A stretch of 64,000 bases of DNA from Culicoidibacter larvae. GTDB lineage: Bacteria; Bacillota_I; Bacilli_A; Culicoidibacterales; Culicoidibacteraceae. A program made the position numbers and the translations under genes. Below the pieces are notes generated by a model. It was not told where the DNA came from. It worked only from the letters and a program-made list of their open reading frames with translations, and did not search any database. Where the stretch lies: positions 1 through 64,000 of the forward strand of contig NZ_VBWP01000004.1 in the NCBI RefSeq assembly GCF_005771635.1. Reading direction: 5' to 3'. Numbering within the stretch: position 1 is the stretch's first letter; each line of letters opens with the position of its first letter. Positions 1-9,466 of this stretch are shown piece after piece.

Positions 1-363
1 AGTTACAATCACAACTGCATCAAGTCTCAATGTTGATTATTTGAATGGTATTTATGAAAATGATCAATTGAAAATTCAAGCGAAGACAACTGTAGGATTT
101 GAAAATCAATCAGTTGATGTGTCAGCTTCAAATATAACTGCTAAGTATATTAATCTAACAACTGGCAAACAAATGACTGCAGTTGTTGGTGCGACAACAA
201 AGTCAGGAATAATCAATTATGGTATATATCTTTCAGATTTAAATGTAGGTGAGTATGAAATCGCAACTCAATTTTCATCAACACTTACTTCAAGAATTAT
301 GACTAGTTCAACGGAACAAACAAGAATCGTTTTGGGTACTAGTGGTAAGATTGCGACAGTATA
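1..363 (+). repeat. Direct repeat, copy 1 of a 363-bp identical pair
   Basis: Bases 1-363 are identical to 748-1110; the first mismatch is at 364/1111. The period is 747 bp (249 codons), two protein modules. Copy 1 reaches the left edge, so the repeat may be longer. Confidence 0.95.
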
Positions 364-1972
364 TCAAATTGATGGTAAGATGCGTATTACAGTGAGTAAT
401 ATGAGTGTGGATTTTATTGATGGAATAATTCAAACTGGAACCTTAATAATTCAAGGTAACTCAAAAATCGGTACTAGTAATTTAACAGCAGCACAGGTGA
501 GCGCTAAACTTGTTAATACAAAAACCGAACAGGAAACACCACTTGTTGTAGGAGCGACCACAGTAGCAGGAAAAATTAATTATGGATTAGACATAAACAA
601 ATGGACAGCTGGAGAGTATGAAATCCTGCTAACTAGTGGTAGTGACCAAACCTGGATGTCGAATACTACAAACACTCAGAAGACAGTTTTACTTGACGCA
701 AGTACAAATAAAATTGCGGTTATTGGGCAAAACAATAATCGTTTGCGAGTTACAATCACAACTGCATCAAGTCTCAATGTTGATTATTTGAATGGTATTT
801 ATGAAAATGATCAATTGAAAATTCAAGCGAAGACAACTGTAGGATTTGAAAATCAATCAGTTGATGTGTCAGCTTCAAATATAACTGCTAAGTATATTAA
901 TCTAACAACTGGCAAACAAATGACTGCAGTTGTTGGTGCGACAACAAAGTCAGGAATAATCAATTATGGTATATATCTTTCAGATTTAAATGTAGGTGAG
1001 TATGAAATCGCAACTCAATTTTCATCAACACTTACTTCAAGAATTATGACTAGTTCAACGGAACAAACAAGAATCGTTTTGGGTACTAGTGGTAAGATTG
1101 CGACAGTATACCAAGTTGATGGTAAAGTGAAGGTAAAAATATCAACAATTTCCTCGGACTATTATACTGTATTTGAAGAGGGGGGACTTTTGAAAGTACA
1201 GGCAGTAGATACTAAAATATTTACTGATAGTGGTTCAAGCTTATTAAGTGCATCGCAAATATCAACAAAGTTAATTAATATTTCTAACAATAGTCAATTA
1301 ACGATGAAGGTTGGAGCAACAACAAAACCAGACTTCATTAACTACGGAGTGTATTTAAATGATGTGAAGCCTGGGACGTACGAAGTTTTGGTTACTTATG
1401 GTGACCACAAACTAACGATGACTAACTATAATAATAGACAAAATAAAATAACTTTAAGTTCTGGAAAAGTAGTTACGACAAGTACGGTTAATGGGAATTT
1501 AAGAATTACAATCACAGACACTCAAACTATACTTCATAAACCTGCTTCATCAGGAATTATTTATTGCTTATTAGAGACGTGCTATGGTGAGGACTATGGT
1601 GGAAGACATAATGGTAATGATATATCAAATAATGGTGGCGCTACTGTGTATAGTATTTCTAATGGAGTGGTCGATATGGTTGGCTACGTTGGTTCCTTGG
1701 GGAATATGGTAGGAGTAAAGTATAGAATTAATGGTGTCGATTACTATGTTATATATGCACATCTAAGAGATTATACTGTTTCAGCTGGTCAGAATGTGTC
1801 AGCAGGACAAATTCTTGGATATGTTGGAAAAAGTGGTGGACAAAGCAACGAGCATTTACATATTGAAATAATAAGAGCTACATATTATATTGGAAATCCA
1901 GATGAACGCAGAATATATGCAAGACCGCTTACAGAGTTGTTTCCAAATTATAAATTAGGATTATGGATTTGA
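1..1972 (+). CDS. Secreted repeat protein with C-terminal M23 peptidase (5' partial)
   Basis: The frame is open to the left edge (first codon at base 2), so the N-terminus and any signal peptide lie outside the window. The visible part has four modules of about 120-125 residues, each carrying a GATT or GATTxxxxINYG-like core and ending in a strand such as LRITIT. A C-terminal M23 (LytM/lysostaphin-type) domain follows, encoded by about 1540-1930. Its zinc and catalytic motifs are intact: HNGND (His codon 1607, Asp codon 1619), YAHL (His codon 1760) and HLH (His codons 1853 and 1859). M23 enzymes cut peptidoglycan peptide bridges, so a cell-wall or competitor-wall hydrolase with repeat-mediated binding is likely. 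Modules 1 and 3 are identical in DNA. The gene is visibly more A+T-rich than its neighbours, which suggests transfer. Confidence 0.85.
   Translation, partial: VTITTASSLNVDYLNGIYENDQLKIQAKTTVGFENQSVDVSASNITAKYINLTTGKQMTAVVGATTKSGIINYGIYLSDLNVGEYEIATQFSSTLTSRIMTSSTEQTRIVLGTSGKIATVYQIDGKMRITVSNMSVDFIDGIIQTGTLIIQGNSKIGTSNLTAAQVSAKLVNTKTEQETPLVVGATTVAGKINYGLDINKWTAGEYEILLTSGSDQTWMSNTTNTQKTVLLDASTNKIAVIGQNNNRLRVTITTASSLNVDYLNGIYENDQLKIQAKTTVGFENQSVDVSASNITAKYINLTTGKQMTAVVGATTKSGIINYGIYLSDLNVGEYEIATQFSSTLTSRIMTSSTEQTRIVLGTSGKIATVYQVDGKVKVKISTISSDYYTVFEEGGLLKVQAVDTKIFTDSGSSLLSASQISTKLINISNNSQLTMKVGATTKPDFINYGVYLNDVKPGTYEVLVTYGDHKLTMTNYNNRQNKITLSSGKVVTTSTVNGNLRITITDTQTILHKPASSGIIYCLLETCYGEDYGGRHNGNDISNNGGATVYSISNGVVDMVGYVGSLGNMVGVKYRINGVDYYVIYAHLRDYTVSAGQNVSAGQILGYVGKSGGQSNEHLHIEIIRATYYIGNPDERRIYARPLTELFPNYKLGLWI
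748..1110 (+). repeat. Direct repeat, copy 2 of a 363-bp identical pair
   Basis: Identical to 1-363. Perfect identity at silent positions points to recent duplication or gene conversion within the M23 repeat gene. Confidence 0.95.
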
Positions 1973-1990
1973 CTCTAAATCTTATTGAGA

Positions 1991-2029
1991 CTAAAACCCC
2001 GGGATGCCTTGAGTATCCCGGGGTTTTAG
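1991..2029 (+). terminator. Intrinsic terminator after the M23 gene
   Basis: A perfect 15-bp inverted repeat (ctaaaaccccgggat / atcccggggttttag) with a 9-nt loop, flanked by A and T tracts so it can act in both directions. Confidence 0.9.
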
Positions 2030-2121
2030 TTTGCTTAAGGAAATTGTAAGAATATCGTATGTTGGTATTAAAGTATTACGTTGTCTGGTGTGGTTTAATT
2101 AGGACACAGGAGTGAAATGTA

Positions 2122-3063
2122 ATGCAAAGAAGAGACAGAAGAAGAGTGAAGCGGCGGTTGAAAGGTCCGGTAAAATGGGGAATCGCGATTGTGGTTACTG
2201 CGGTTGCCATTGCCAGTGGTTATAGTTGGGTGGTGCTAAGCAAGACGGTGAGTCTGGAGGCACCGCAGGTGGTGAGCGAAGTGAAGAGTAGCAAGCCGCT
2301 GCCGAATGTATATAGTCAGGCTTTTGTGTTGCTTGATGCGCGTAATAATAGTGTGGTTGCCCAGAAGGGTGGCGAGGATAAGATTTATCCGGCGTCATTG
2401 GTGAAGATGATGACGGTGATTTTAGCGATTGAAGAGAGCCGCGATTTGCAAGAACGAGTGACGCTCTCGGCAGATATCTTTTCTTATTTGTTTACTAATG
2501 ATGCTTCGGTTGCTGGATTTTCCAGTGGTGAGGTTGTGCCAGTTATTGACTTGTTGTATGGCGCGATTTTGCCTTCCGGTGGTGATGCGGCGCTGGGATT
2601 GGCGGAGCATGTCAGCGGGTCGGAGACCGCGTTTGTTGGGTTGATGAATCGTAAAGCGGAAGCGCTGGGGATGAAGTATACCCACTTTACTAATGCTAGC
2701 GGATTGCATGATGCGAATCAGTATAGCACGGTTAGCGATTTGGTGATATTGATGCAATATGCTTTGCAGAATAATACTTTCAAGCAAGTAATCAGTACGC
2801 CGGAATATACCACCTATGAAGCTGATGCGCACGAGGAAGGTTTATCTTTTAGCAGCACATTCTTCAATATGGCAGATAACCGCTTAGCAAAAGGCAAGTT
2901 TATCGGCGGAAAAACCGGGACGACTGATGAGGCTGGGCTGAATCTGGCGTCGGCAGTTGAAGTAAATGGTACTACTTATATCTTGGTGAGTGCCGGTGCT
3001 AAGGATGATGGTAATAAAAATCAATATGAGGATGCAATTACTATTTATAATGCTTATCTTTAA
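2122..3063 (+). CDS. D-alanyl-D-alanine carboxypeptidase (S11, PBP5-type)
   Basis: Removes the terminal D-Ala from peptidoglycan pentapeptides outside the membrane. One N-terminal transmembrane segment (about residues 19-41) follows a very basic start, consistent with an uncleaved anchor. The serine-penicillin-recognising motifs are in order: SLVK (Ser92, Lys95), SGGD (Ser152, in the SxN position) and KTGT (Lys264-Gly266). At 313 aa it is shorter than DacA/DacF proteins (about 380-440 aa) and ends soon after the catalytic domain, so the usual C-terminal beta domain and amphipathic anchor are missing; the N-terminal segment probably replaces the anchor. An AGGAGTG ribosome site precedes ATG. 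It is a single-gene unit between two terminators. Confidence 0.88.
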   Translation: MQRRDRRRVKRRLKGPVKWGIAIVVTAVAIASGYSWVVLSKTVSLEAPQVVSEVKSSKPLPNVYSQAFVLLDARNNSVVAQKGGEDKIYPASLVKMMTVILAIEESRDLQERVTLSADIFSYLFTNDASVAGFSSGEVVPVIDLLYGAILPSGGDAALGLAEHVSGSETAFVGLMNRKAEALGMKYTHFTNASGLHDANQYSTVSDLVILMQYALQNNTFKQVISTPEYTTYEADAHEEGLSFSSTFFNMADNRLAKGKFIGGKTGTTDEAGLNLASAVEVNGTTYILVSAGAKDDGNKNQYEDAITIYNAYL

Positions 3064-3077
3064 GTGGAAGAATTGTT

Positions 3078-3120
3078 GAAGAGGGTGCTGCCGGTGGCAG
3101 CACCCTCTTCTTTCTTTTTT
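3078..3120 (+). terminator. Intrinsic terminator after carboxypeptidase gene
   Basis: A 15-bp perfect stem (gaagagggtgctgcc / ggcagcaccctcttc) with a 3-nt loop, followed by a T-rich run. Confidence 0.93.
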
Positions 3121-3154
3121 CGAAACATAATTGCTTTCTTTTGAGTGGTGTTTT

Positions 3155-3163
3155 TGGTATAAT
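3155..3163 (+). promoter_or_regulatory. Extended -10 promoter of thyA
   Basis: TGGTATAAT (TG at 3155, TATAAT 3158-3163) lies 24 bp before the thyA ATG; the -35 region is weak, as expected for an extended -10 promoter. Confidence 0.75.
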
Positions 3164-3186
3164 AAGCGACAGGAGAAGTGATAAGT

Positions 3187-3984
3187 ATGGAGCAGTATAA
3201 AGCATTATGTCGCTATGTTTTGGCGCATGGTAAAGAGAAGAAAGACCGCACTGGTACCGGTACAATCAGTACTTTTGGTTATCAAATGCGTTTTGATTTA
3301 AATGAAGGATTTCCAATGGTTACAACTAAGAAGTTACATTTGAAATCAATTGTTCATGAGTTGCTTTGGTTTATTCAAGGGAATACAAATGTTCAGTATT
3401 TACAAGATAATGGAGTCCGTATTTGGAACGAGTGGGCTGATGAGAATGGTGATTTAGGTCCGGTTTACGGGCATCAGTGGCGGCATTGGACTGGCAGTGA
3501 TGGTGTTGAACATGATCAGTTAGCAACTATTGTTGATGATTTAAAAAATAATCCCTTTTCACGTCGGCACATTTTGAGTGCTTGGAATGTTGGTGATTTG
3601 GATAAAATGGCATTACCGCCTTGTCATGCTTTTATTCAGTTTTATGTTGATCCTGATATGAAGCTTTCTTGTCAGTTATATCAACGTTCTGCTGATATTT
3701 TCTTAGGTGTGCCATTCAATATTGCATCATATGCGTTGCTGACAATGATGTTAGCACAAGTATGCGGTTTAGGATTAGGAGATTTCGTTCATACTTTGGG
3801 TGATGCTCATATTTATTTAAATCATCTTGAGCAGGTGAATGAGCAATTGAGTCGTGAACCGTATCCATTGCCAAAAATGCTTTTGAATCCGGATATTACT
3901 GATATTGACGGATTTACGTTTGATGACTTTGAGTTGGTTGATTATCAATCACATCCGCATATTCCCGGAAAGGTGAGTGTTTAG
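3187..3984 (+). CDS. thyA: Thymidylate synthase
   Basis: Methylates dUMP to dTMP using methylenetetrahydrofolate, yielding dihydrofolate. The 265-aa protein has the length and order of classical ThyA, with RTGTGT near the N-terminus and the catalytic cysteine in LPPCH at Cys146, the same number as in E. coli. ATG 3187 is chosen over the in-frame GTG at 3178 because AGGAG (3171-3175) is 11 nt before the ATG and only 2 nt before the GTG. The stop abuts the dihydrofolate reductase start, so the dihydrofolate made here is recycled by the next gene product. Confidence 0.97.
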   Translation: MEQYKALCRYVLAHGKEKKDRTGTGTISTFGYQMRFDLNEGFPMVTTKKLHLKSIVHELLWFIQGNTNVQYLQDNGVRIWNEWADENGDLGPVYGHQWRHWTGSDGVEHDQLATIVDDLKNNPFSRRHILSAWNVGDLDKMALPPCHAFIQFYVDPDMKLSCQLYQRSADIFLGVPFNIASYALLTMMLAQVCGLGLGDFVHTLGDAHIYLNHLEQVNEQLSREPYPLPKMLLNPDITDIDGFTFDDFELVDYQSHPHIPGKVSV

Positions 3985-4455
3985 ATGATAGCTTTAATTG
4001 TTGCTGTAGATCGAAATCTGGGTATTGGCTGCAAAAACCGTTTACCTTGGCACTATCCAGAAGATTTGCAATATTTTAAGAGAATGACGTTAGATTCTAC
4101 TGTAGTTATGGGTTATAATACCTATTTATCAATCGGTAAGCCATTACCAAATCGCCATAATGTAGTGGTTACTAATGATACTTCATTACAAATTGATGGC
4201 GTTGAAATGGCTTATGATTTAGTTGACTATCTCAATGATTATAAAGATAGTGATGAGCGCATTTTTATTATTGGCGGAGCAAGTATTTATGAACAAAGTT
4301 TTGCGTACGCTGATGAATTATTTATCACTGAAATTGATGATGAATTCGCTGTTGATACGTATTTCCCAAATTATAAAACTGATGCTTTTGCACTTGAGAG
4401 CGAAGAAGTCTCAGGAATTTTACATTTTAAAAAATTTAACCGAGTTTCAAAATAG
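3985..4455 (+). CDS. dfrA: Dihydrofolate reductase
   Basis: Reduces dihydrofolate to tetrahydrofolate with NADPH. The 156-aa protein has the DHFR pattern: GIGCKNRLPWH, then PEDL with the active-site acid at Glu26, then VVMGYNTY and IIGGASIYEQ. It starts directly after the thyA stop, with its ribosome site inside the thyA end, so the two are translationally linked. The thyA-dfr order is common in Bacillota. Nothing in it suggests a mobile trimethoprim-resistance variant. Confidence 0.96.
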   Translation: MIALIVAVDRNLGIGCKNRLPWHYPEDLQYFKRMTLDSTVVMGYNTYLSIGKPLPNRHNVVVTNDTSLQIDGVEMAYDLVDYLNDYKDSDERIFIIGGASIYEQSFAYADELFITEIDDEFAVDTYFPNYKTDAFALESEEVSGILHFKKFNRVSK

Positions 4456-4467
4456 GAGGAACTAAGG

Positions 4468-5193
4468 GTGCTCTATTCAATATTAATGTTCCTGGCTTGG
4501 TTTCTGGGAATTATAGTTGCTTTATTTTTATTTTTCTGGGCATTAGCTTTTGTTTTACGATTACCTGTTTTTTCGATAAAAGCACAAAATTTTATTGCTA
4601 AAATTGGGTTTCCGTTTTTAATCTTTTTTATGCGGATTAAAACTGTGGTTGTTGGCCGTGAAAATATACCAAAAATTTATCCGGAAGGGTATTGCATTGT
4701 TTCCAATCACCAAAGTGCCTATGATATTGGTGCCTTAGTTGCTCAATTTCCTGATCCGGTTGCATTTATTGCAAAGAAGGAGTTGCGACAAGTACCTTTT
4801 TTAGGTTCATGGATGATTACAATTGGGTGTTTATTTATTGATCGAAATAATATGCGCCAATCATTGGATACAATAACGCGTTTGGGTAGCCAGAAAGTAC
4901 GTGATGGTCAACCGATGATTATCTTTCCGGAAGGAACCCGGAATCGACAAAATAAATTAGGGAAATTTCGTCCCGGAAGTCTACGGATGGCGACTGAGGC
5001 GAAAGCACCGATTGTTCCGGTGACAATGGTGAATAGTTTTATGGCATGGCGGGGCTATCCGTTTAAAAGTCAGACAGTTACGATGCATGTTCATCCAATT
5101 ATTCCCTACGAAACATATAAAGATATGAAAATAACTGAACTGTGTGATATGATTGAGGACATTATCGCCAGTAGTTTACCAAATGAGGAATAA
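4468..5193 (+). CDS. plsC: 1-acyl-sn-glycerol-3-phosphate acyltransferase
   Basis: Adds the second acyl chain to lysophosphatidic acid at the membrane, giving phosphatidic acid. It starts with GTG 7 nt after a strong TAGGAGGA. An N-terminal hydrophobic segment is followed by the acyltransferase motifs NHQSAYD (His81, Asp86), a FIDRNN block, FPEGTR (153-158) and VPVTMVN. At 241 aa it has normal family length. It is the third gene of the thyA-dfrA-plsC unit, 12 bp after dfrA. Acyl-donor preference cannot be judged from sequence. Confidence 0.92.
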   Translation: MLYSILMFLAWFLGIIVALFLFFWALAFVLRLPVFSIKAQNFIAKIGFPFLIFFMRIKTVVVGRENIPKIYPEGYCIVSNHQSAYDIGALVAQFPDPVAFIAKKELRQVPFLGSWMITIGCLFIDRNNMRQSLDTITRLGSQKVRDGQPMIIFPEGTRNRQNKLGKFRPGSLRMATEAKAPIVPVTMVNSFMAWRGYPFKSQTVTMHVHPIIPYETYKDMKITELCDMIEDIIASSLPNEE

Positions 5194-5196
5194 AAA

Positions 5197-5229
5197 ATGC
5201 TCCGAAATCGGTTTTCGATTTTGGAGCAT
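5197..5229. terminator. Bidirectional terminator between plsC and a minus-strand regulator
   Basis: A 14-bp stem (atgctccgaaatcg against cgattttggagcat, one G-U pair). The better T-run (TTTTTTA) follows on the minus strand; the plus-strand tail is weak. Confidence 0.75.
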
Positions 5230-5257
5230 CAAAATTATATAAGAAGCATAAATAATA

Positions 5258-5458
5258 TTAGTTGAATATTTCTTCAGGGGATACCATTAAAAGATTGGCG
5301 ATTTTATTAGCCATCTCATAACTTAATGTGCGCTTCTGGTTTTCAATCTGCCAGTAATAACTGGTACTGATTTTTAGCTTTTCTGCCATATCTGCACAAG
5401 AAAGACTGCGTTTTTTTCTAAGTTGAATTAAGTTCATATACATATTTGCACCATCCAT
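5258..5458 (-). CDS. Small XRE-family HTH protein
   Basis: A 66-aa protein that is essentially one helix-turn-helix: LRKKRSLSCADMAEKLKIS, then YYWQIENQKRTLS, then MANKIANLLMVSPEEIF. It resembles the DNA-binding part of Cro/CI-type regulators with no effector domain. The start is uncertain; ATG 5443 (after GGATGG) or ATG 5437 are alternatives that would remove 5-7 residues before the HTH. It is transcribed divergently from a second XRE gene. Targets are unknown. Confidence 0.75.
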   Translation of the reverse strand: MDGANMYMNLIQLRKKRSLSCADMAEKLKISTSYYWQIENQKRTLSYEMANKIANLLMVSPEEIFN

Positions 5459-5489
5459 CTTTTCGTCTATTTGACTATTTATTGCTTTA

Positions 5490-5519
5490 ATTATAGCTTA
5501 TAAGGCTAAAAGTATTCAA
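5490..5519 (-). promoter_or_regulatory. Promoter of the small minus-strand XRE gene
   Basis: On the minus strand TTGAAT (5514-5519) and TATAAT (5490-5495) are separated by 18 bp. Confidence 0.7.
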
Positions 5520-5588
5520 TGCTTTTTGTTAAAAGTTTAGAATATTATATTGGGGAAGATGAGAGAGTATGGGATTAGGTGAATAGGT

Positions 5589-5939
5589 ATGAAAAATAAT
5601 TTGCGTTTTTTGCGACGGCAGAAGGGTTGGACTCAAGATAAGTTGGCAAAGAGCCTTGGAACAAGCAATCATAGTATTTCTTCATATGAAATTGGCAAGC
5701 GTGATATTCCCAATGATTTATTGGTGAAGTTAGCAGATATATTTGATGTCTCAGTCGACTATTTGCTTAATCGTGGTATGGAGTTACATGAGGTTGGCGG
5801 AGAATACAAGACCAATCGGGATATTATTTTTGAGCGGTTAATGGAGTATCCGCAAATTTATATGTATTTATTAGATAGTAAGCCGGAAGATATTCGGCGC
5901 TTGGCGCAATTTTTATCTTCGGTGCAAAATAAAGGATAA
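5589..5939 (+). CDS. XRE-family transcriptional regulator
   Basis: A 116-aa protein with an N-terminal HTH_3 domain (residues 3-60: LRFLRRQKGWTQDKLAKSLG, SISSYEIGKRDIP, LADIFDVSVDYLL) and a C-terminal helical tail of about 50 residues with no recognisable effector domain. AGGTGAATAGGT precedes ATG. This is the layout of many small phage-type or housekeeping repressors in Bacillota. No phage genes lie nearby. It may control itself and the divergent small XRE gene; this is inference from position only. Confidence 0.85.
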   Translation: MKNNLRFLRRQKGWTQDKLAKSLGTSNHSISSYEIGKRDIPNDLLVKLADIFDVSVDYLLNRGMELHEVGGEYKTNRDIIFERLMEYPQIYMYLLDSKPEDIRRLAQFLSSVQNKG

Positions 5940-5942
5940 GGG

Positions 5943-5965
5943 CCAATCGTAAGATTGGTTTTTTT
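5943..5965 (+). terminator. Intrinsic terminator after XRE gene
   Basis: CCAATC-GTAA-GATTGG followed directly by seven T residues. Confidence 0.85.
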
Positions 5966-5979
5966 ATTTGAAATAGTTG

Positions 5980-6018
5980 AAAAGCGGCGGTCGGTTGGAC
6001 CGCTGCTTTTCTTTTTTT
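5980..6018 (+). terminator. Second hairpin terminator in tandem
   Basis: aaaagcggcggtc / gaccgctgctttt (one G-U pair) with a 5-nt loop, then ctttttttc. It follows the XRE terminator at once and insulates the next gene. Confidence 0.8.
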
Positions 6019-6096
6019 CTCCCTTGGAAGAAACACTTTAAGCTTTGTTTAAGTTTCGCTTAGTATACTTAGGCGGAAGCGAGGAGTGTGGGTGTT

Positions 6097-7452
6097 GTGA
6101 GTCGATATAAATGGTTGAATGTCATTGGTTTTATTTTAGTGAGTTTGTCTATAGCTTTGGTTACCGTTTTAAGTGTACAAGCTTTGTTTAACAGTCCTGA
6201 GAGTGAGGTTTTGGCGCAAAGCAGCAGTGTGGCTGATTTGCTGGATGATAATGAGGATGCAGAGCCGGTTGAAAGTTTGCTGGTTAATGGCGGTCTCTTG
6301 TATGTTGGGGACGCATATTTACAGACGCCTTATGTTGATGTTGCTGCTAATAGCACCAATGGTAAGTATTATGTGCTGATTTCTCAGGAAGAGGTGTATT
6401 ATTATACACGTTTGGATGCCGGTGATGCGGGAATTAGTTTTGCTGATGTTGCCGATGGACTGTATACGCTAAAAACTGAAACCGATGATGCTTTGTCACA
6501 GATTTTATACGTTGGGGAAACAAAAACATTGAGTTTCTATACTGTTCGGGTTAATGGCTATGCTAAGAAGATAATTATTGAGGCGACAAAGGATAGTGTG
6601 TTAAAGATTGTTGTATCGACTGTTGCTGCTGATAGCTTTGATGATGCTGATATAGTTTTAGACCCGGGACATGGAAATATTGTTGGCAGTGAACAGCCAG
6701 GGGCGTGTTCTGACTATATTGATGCGGCATATTTTGGTGGTAGTTGTGAACGGGAAGTAATGCTGGTGGTGAGTCAGTATATTGGTGAACGGCTTGAGGA
6801 CCACGGTTTGGTTGTTGATTATACCCGAACCAGTGATGATACTGCCTACGAACCGACTAGCGGATATACCAATGCTGAGTATGATCGTGATGATTGGGAA
6901 TTTACTAAGGCAGATGAGGTGGCTAAGACAACGACAGTACTGGCTAGTAATGCTAAGTTGTCGCTTTCACTGCATTTTAATGAGAGTGACGCCGGTAATC
7001 AGGATTTGGATGTTTACCAGTCAATATTTAAGTTAGACACGGCGGTTAGTAGCGCAAAGGCTGGGGTACAGGATAATATTGGTGAAGACTTGCAAAACGC
7101 GCTCAAGACGTCAAATAGCGGCGATATTTACTTGCTTGAACGTGATTATTGTTTAGCTTATGATGCGACTGAGGAAGAGGAAGATTGTACATGGGGCGAG
7201 TATGATTATTATTATCCGATTCGTGAGTATGGCGGTGCATTTACTAATGCTATGTACATGGACAATAATATCGCGTATAATACCTATGAAGTGAGTCCGG
7301 AAGCGCTACTGATTGAATTATTTAATGGTGCTAATAGTGAGGAAGTTAAGCAAATTGAATATAACTTGCAATATCCGAACGCTAACTCTAGGTTGGAGGC
7401 AATTGTGAAGGCAATTGTTGAACATTATGGTGTTGATTATGTTGGGGTATAA
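6097..7452 (+). CDS. N-acetylmuramoyl-L-alanine amidase (Amidase_3)
   Basis: Zinc amidase that releases stem peptides from glycan strands at the cell surface. GTG 6097 is chosen because GCGAGGAG ends 10 nt upstream; an in-frame GTG at 6088 touches it. A membrane or signal segment spans residues 6-31. About 155 unassigned extracellular residues follow, then the Amidase_3 domain from about residue 185: DPGHG (His192), CERE (Glu218, in the place of the usual EK/ER ligand), SLHFN (His293), and a late PEALLIELFN carrying the catalytic Glu. It has acidic insertions compared with CwlD/LytC-type enzymes. No wall-binding repeats are present. Single-gene unit. Confidence 0.87.
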   Translation: MSRYKWLNVIGFILVSLSIALVTVLSVQALFNSPESEVLAQSSSVADLLDDNEDAEPVESLLVNGGLLYVGDAYLQTPYVDVAANSTNGKYYVLISQEEVYYYTRLDAGDAGISFADVADGLYTLKTETDDALSQILYVGETKTLSFYTVRVNGYAKKIIIEATKDSVLKIVVSTVAADSFDDADIVLDPGHGNIVGSEQPGACSDYIDAAYFGGSCEREVMLVVSQYIGERLEDHGLVVDYTRTSDDTAYEPTSGYTNAEYDRDDWEFTKADEVAKTTTVLASNAKLSLSLHFNESDAGNQDLDVYQSIFKLDTAVSSAKAGVQDNIGEDLQNALKTSNSGDIYLLERDYCLAYDATEEEEDCTWGEYDYYYPIREYGGAFTNAMYMDNNIAYNTYEVSPEALLIELFNGANSEEVKQIEYNLQYPNANSRLEAIVKAIVEHYGVDYVGV

Positions 7453-7460
7453 AGCTAGGA

Positions 7461-7487
7461 AAAAAGCTGACTAAAGTCAGTTTTTTT
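7461..7487 (+). terminator. Intrinsic terminator after amidase
   Basis: aaaaagctgact / agtcag with a 2-nt loop and a seven-T run. Confidence 0.8.
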
Positions 7488-7525
7488 CTAATTTTGACTG
7501 CCTTTTTCAGAAAGTGAAAAAACTG

Positions 7526-7553
7526 TTGATTCTAAAAAATTCAGTGGTATGAT
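7526..7553 (+). promoter_or_regulatory. Promoter of the 6-phospho-beta-glucosidase gene
   Basis: TTGATT (7526-7531), 16-bp spacer, TATGAT (7548-7553) preceded by TGG. No catabolite-response palindrome is visible near it. Confidence 0.75.
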
Positions 7554-7574
7554 GAGGGTATCTTGCACAGTTAG

Positions 7575-9059
<1,485 letters not shown>

Positions 9060-9064
9060 AGTTG

Positions 9065-9096
9065 AAAAGCCCGCGGCCTTTGTGCCGCGGGCTTTT
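9065..9096 (+). terminator. Intrinsic terminator after the glucosidase gene
   Basis: A 13-bp perfect stem (aaaagcccgcggc / gccgcgggctttt) with a 6-nt loop. Confidence 0.9.
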
Positions 9097-9097
9097 G

Positions 9098-9122
9098 AAT
9101 CCGGTCATAACCGGATTTTTTT
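9098..9122 (+). terminator. Second tandem terminator
   Basis: AATCCGGT-CATA-ACCGGATT followed by T residues. Its T-run leads straight into the TTGACA box of the next promoter. Confidence 0.85.
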
Positions 9123-9149
9123 GACATGGAAAAATGGAGAGGATATAAT
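9121..9149 (+). promoter_or_regulatory. Full-consensus housekeeping promoter
   Basis: TTGACA (9121-9126), 17-bp spacer, TATAAT (9144-9149): exact sigma-70/sigma-A consensus in both boxes and spacing. Confidence 0.9.
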
Positions 9150-9175
9150 TAGAAATAATTATGGAGTGTGATACT

Positions 9176-9436
9176 TTGAATATTTCTAAGGAAACGTATA
9201 ATCATGAATTAAATTATCTGGCTAAAATTGTTGAGAACTGGGATGCTCATGCTGATTCTAAACATATTTTTGATCGGTTTATTAAGAAACTAATTGCCAG
9301 TGGCTGGCATAATGATGCCATTTATGATTTGCTTATGGATATTGATAGCGAAGGTATTTTTACAGCTAGTGGCGATGCCAGTGATTATATAGATGATGCA
9401 GTTACGGTATTGAGAGGTAATTTATATCGTAAATAA
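9176..9436 (+). CDS. Small conserved-looking protein of unknown function
   Basis: I do not recognise this 86-aa acidic, helical protein. The start is a TTG 9 nt after GGAG (9163-9166). The in-frame ATG at 9161 has no ribosome site and would lie only about 5 nt from the predicted transcription start. It has no signal peptide, membrane segment or cysteine cluster; the C-terminus carries a Ser/Ala/Asp-rich stretch (residues about 61-74). The full-consensus promoter and its own terminator suggest high constitutive expression of a single-gene transcript. Confidence 0.7.
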   Translation: MNISKETYNHELNYLAKIVENWDAHADSKHIFDRFIKKLIASGWHNDAIYDLLMDIDSEGIFTASGDASDYIDDAVTVLRGNLYRK

Positions 9437-9465
9437 AAAAGCGGCAACCTTGGTTGCCGCTTTTT
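9435..9465. terminator. Bidirectional terminator
   Basis: aaaaagcggcaacc / ggttgccgcttttt with a 2-nt loop, shared by the small plus-strand gene and the converging ABC permease gene. Confidence 0.92.
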
Positions 9466-9466
9466 C

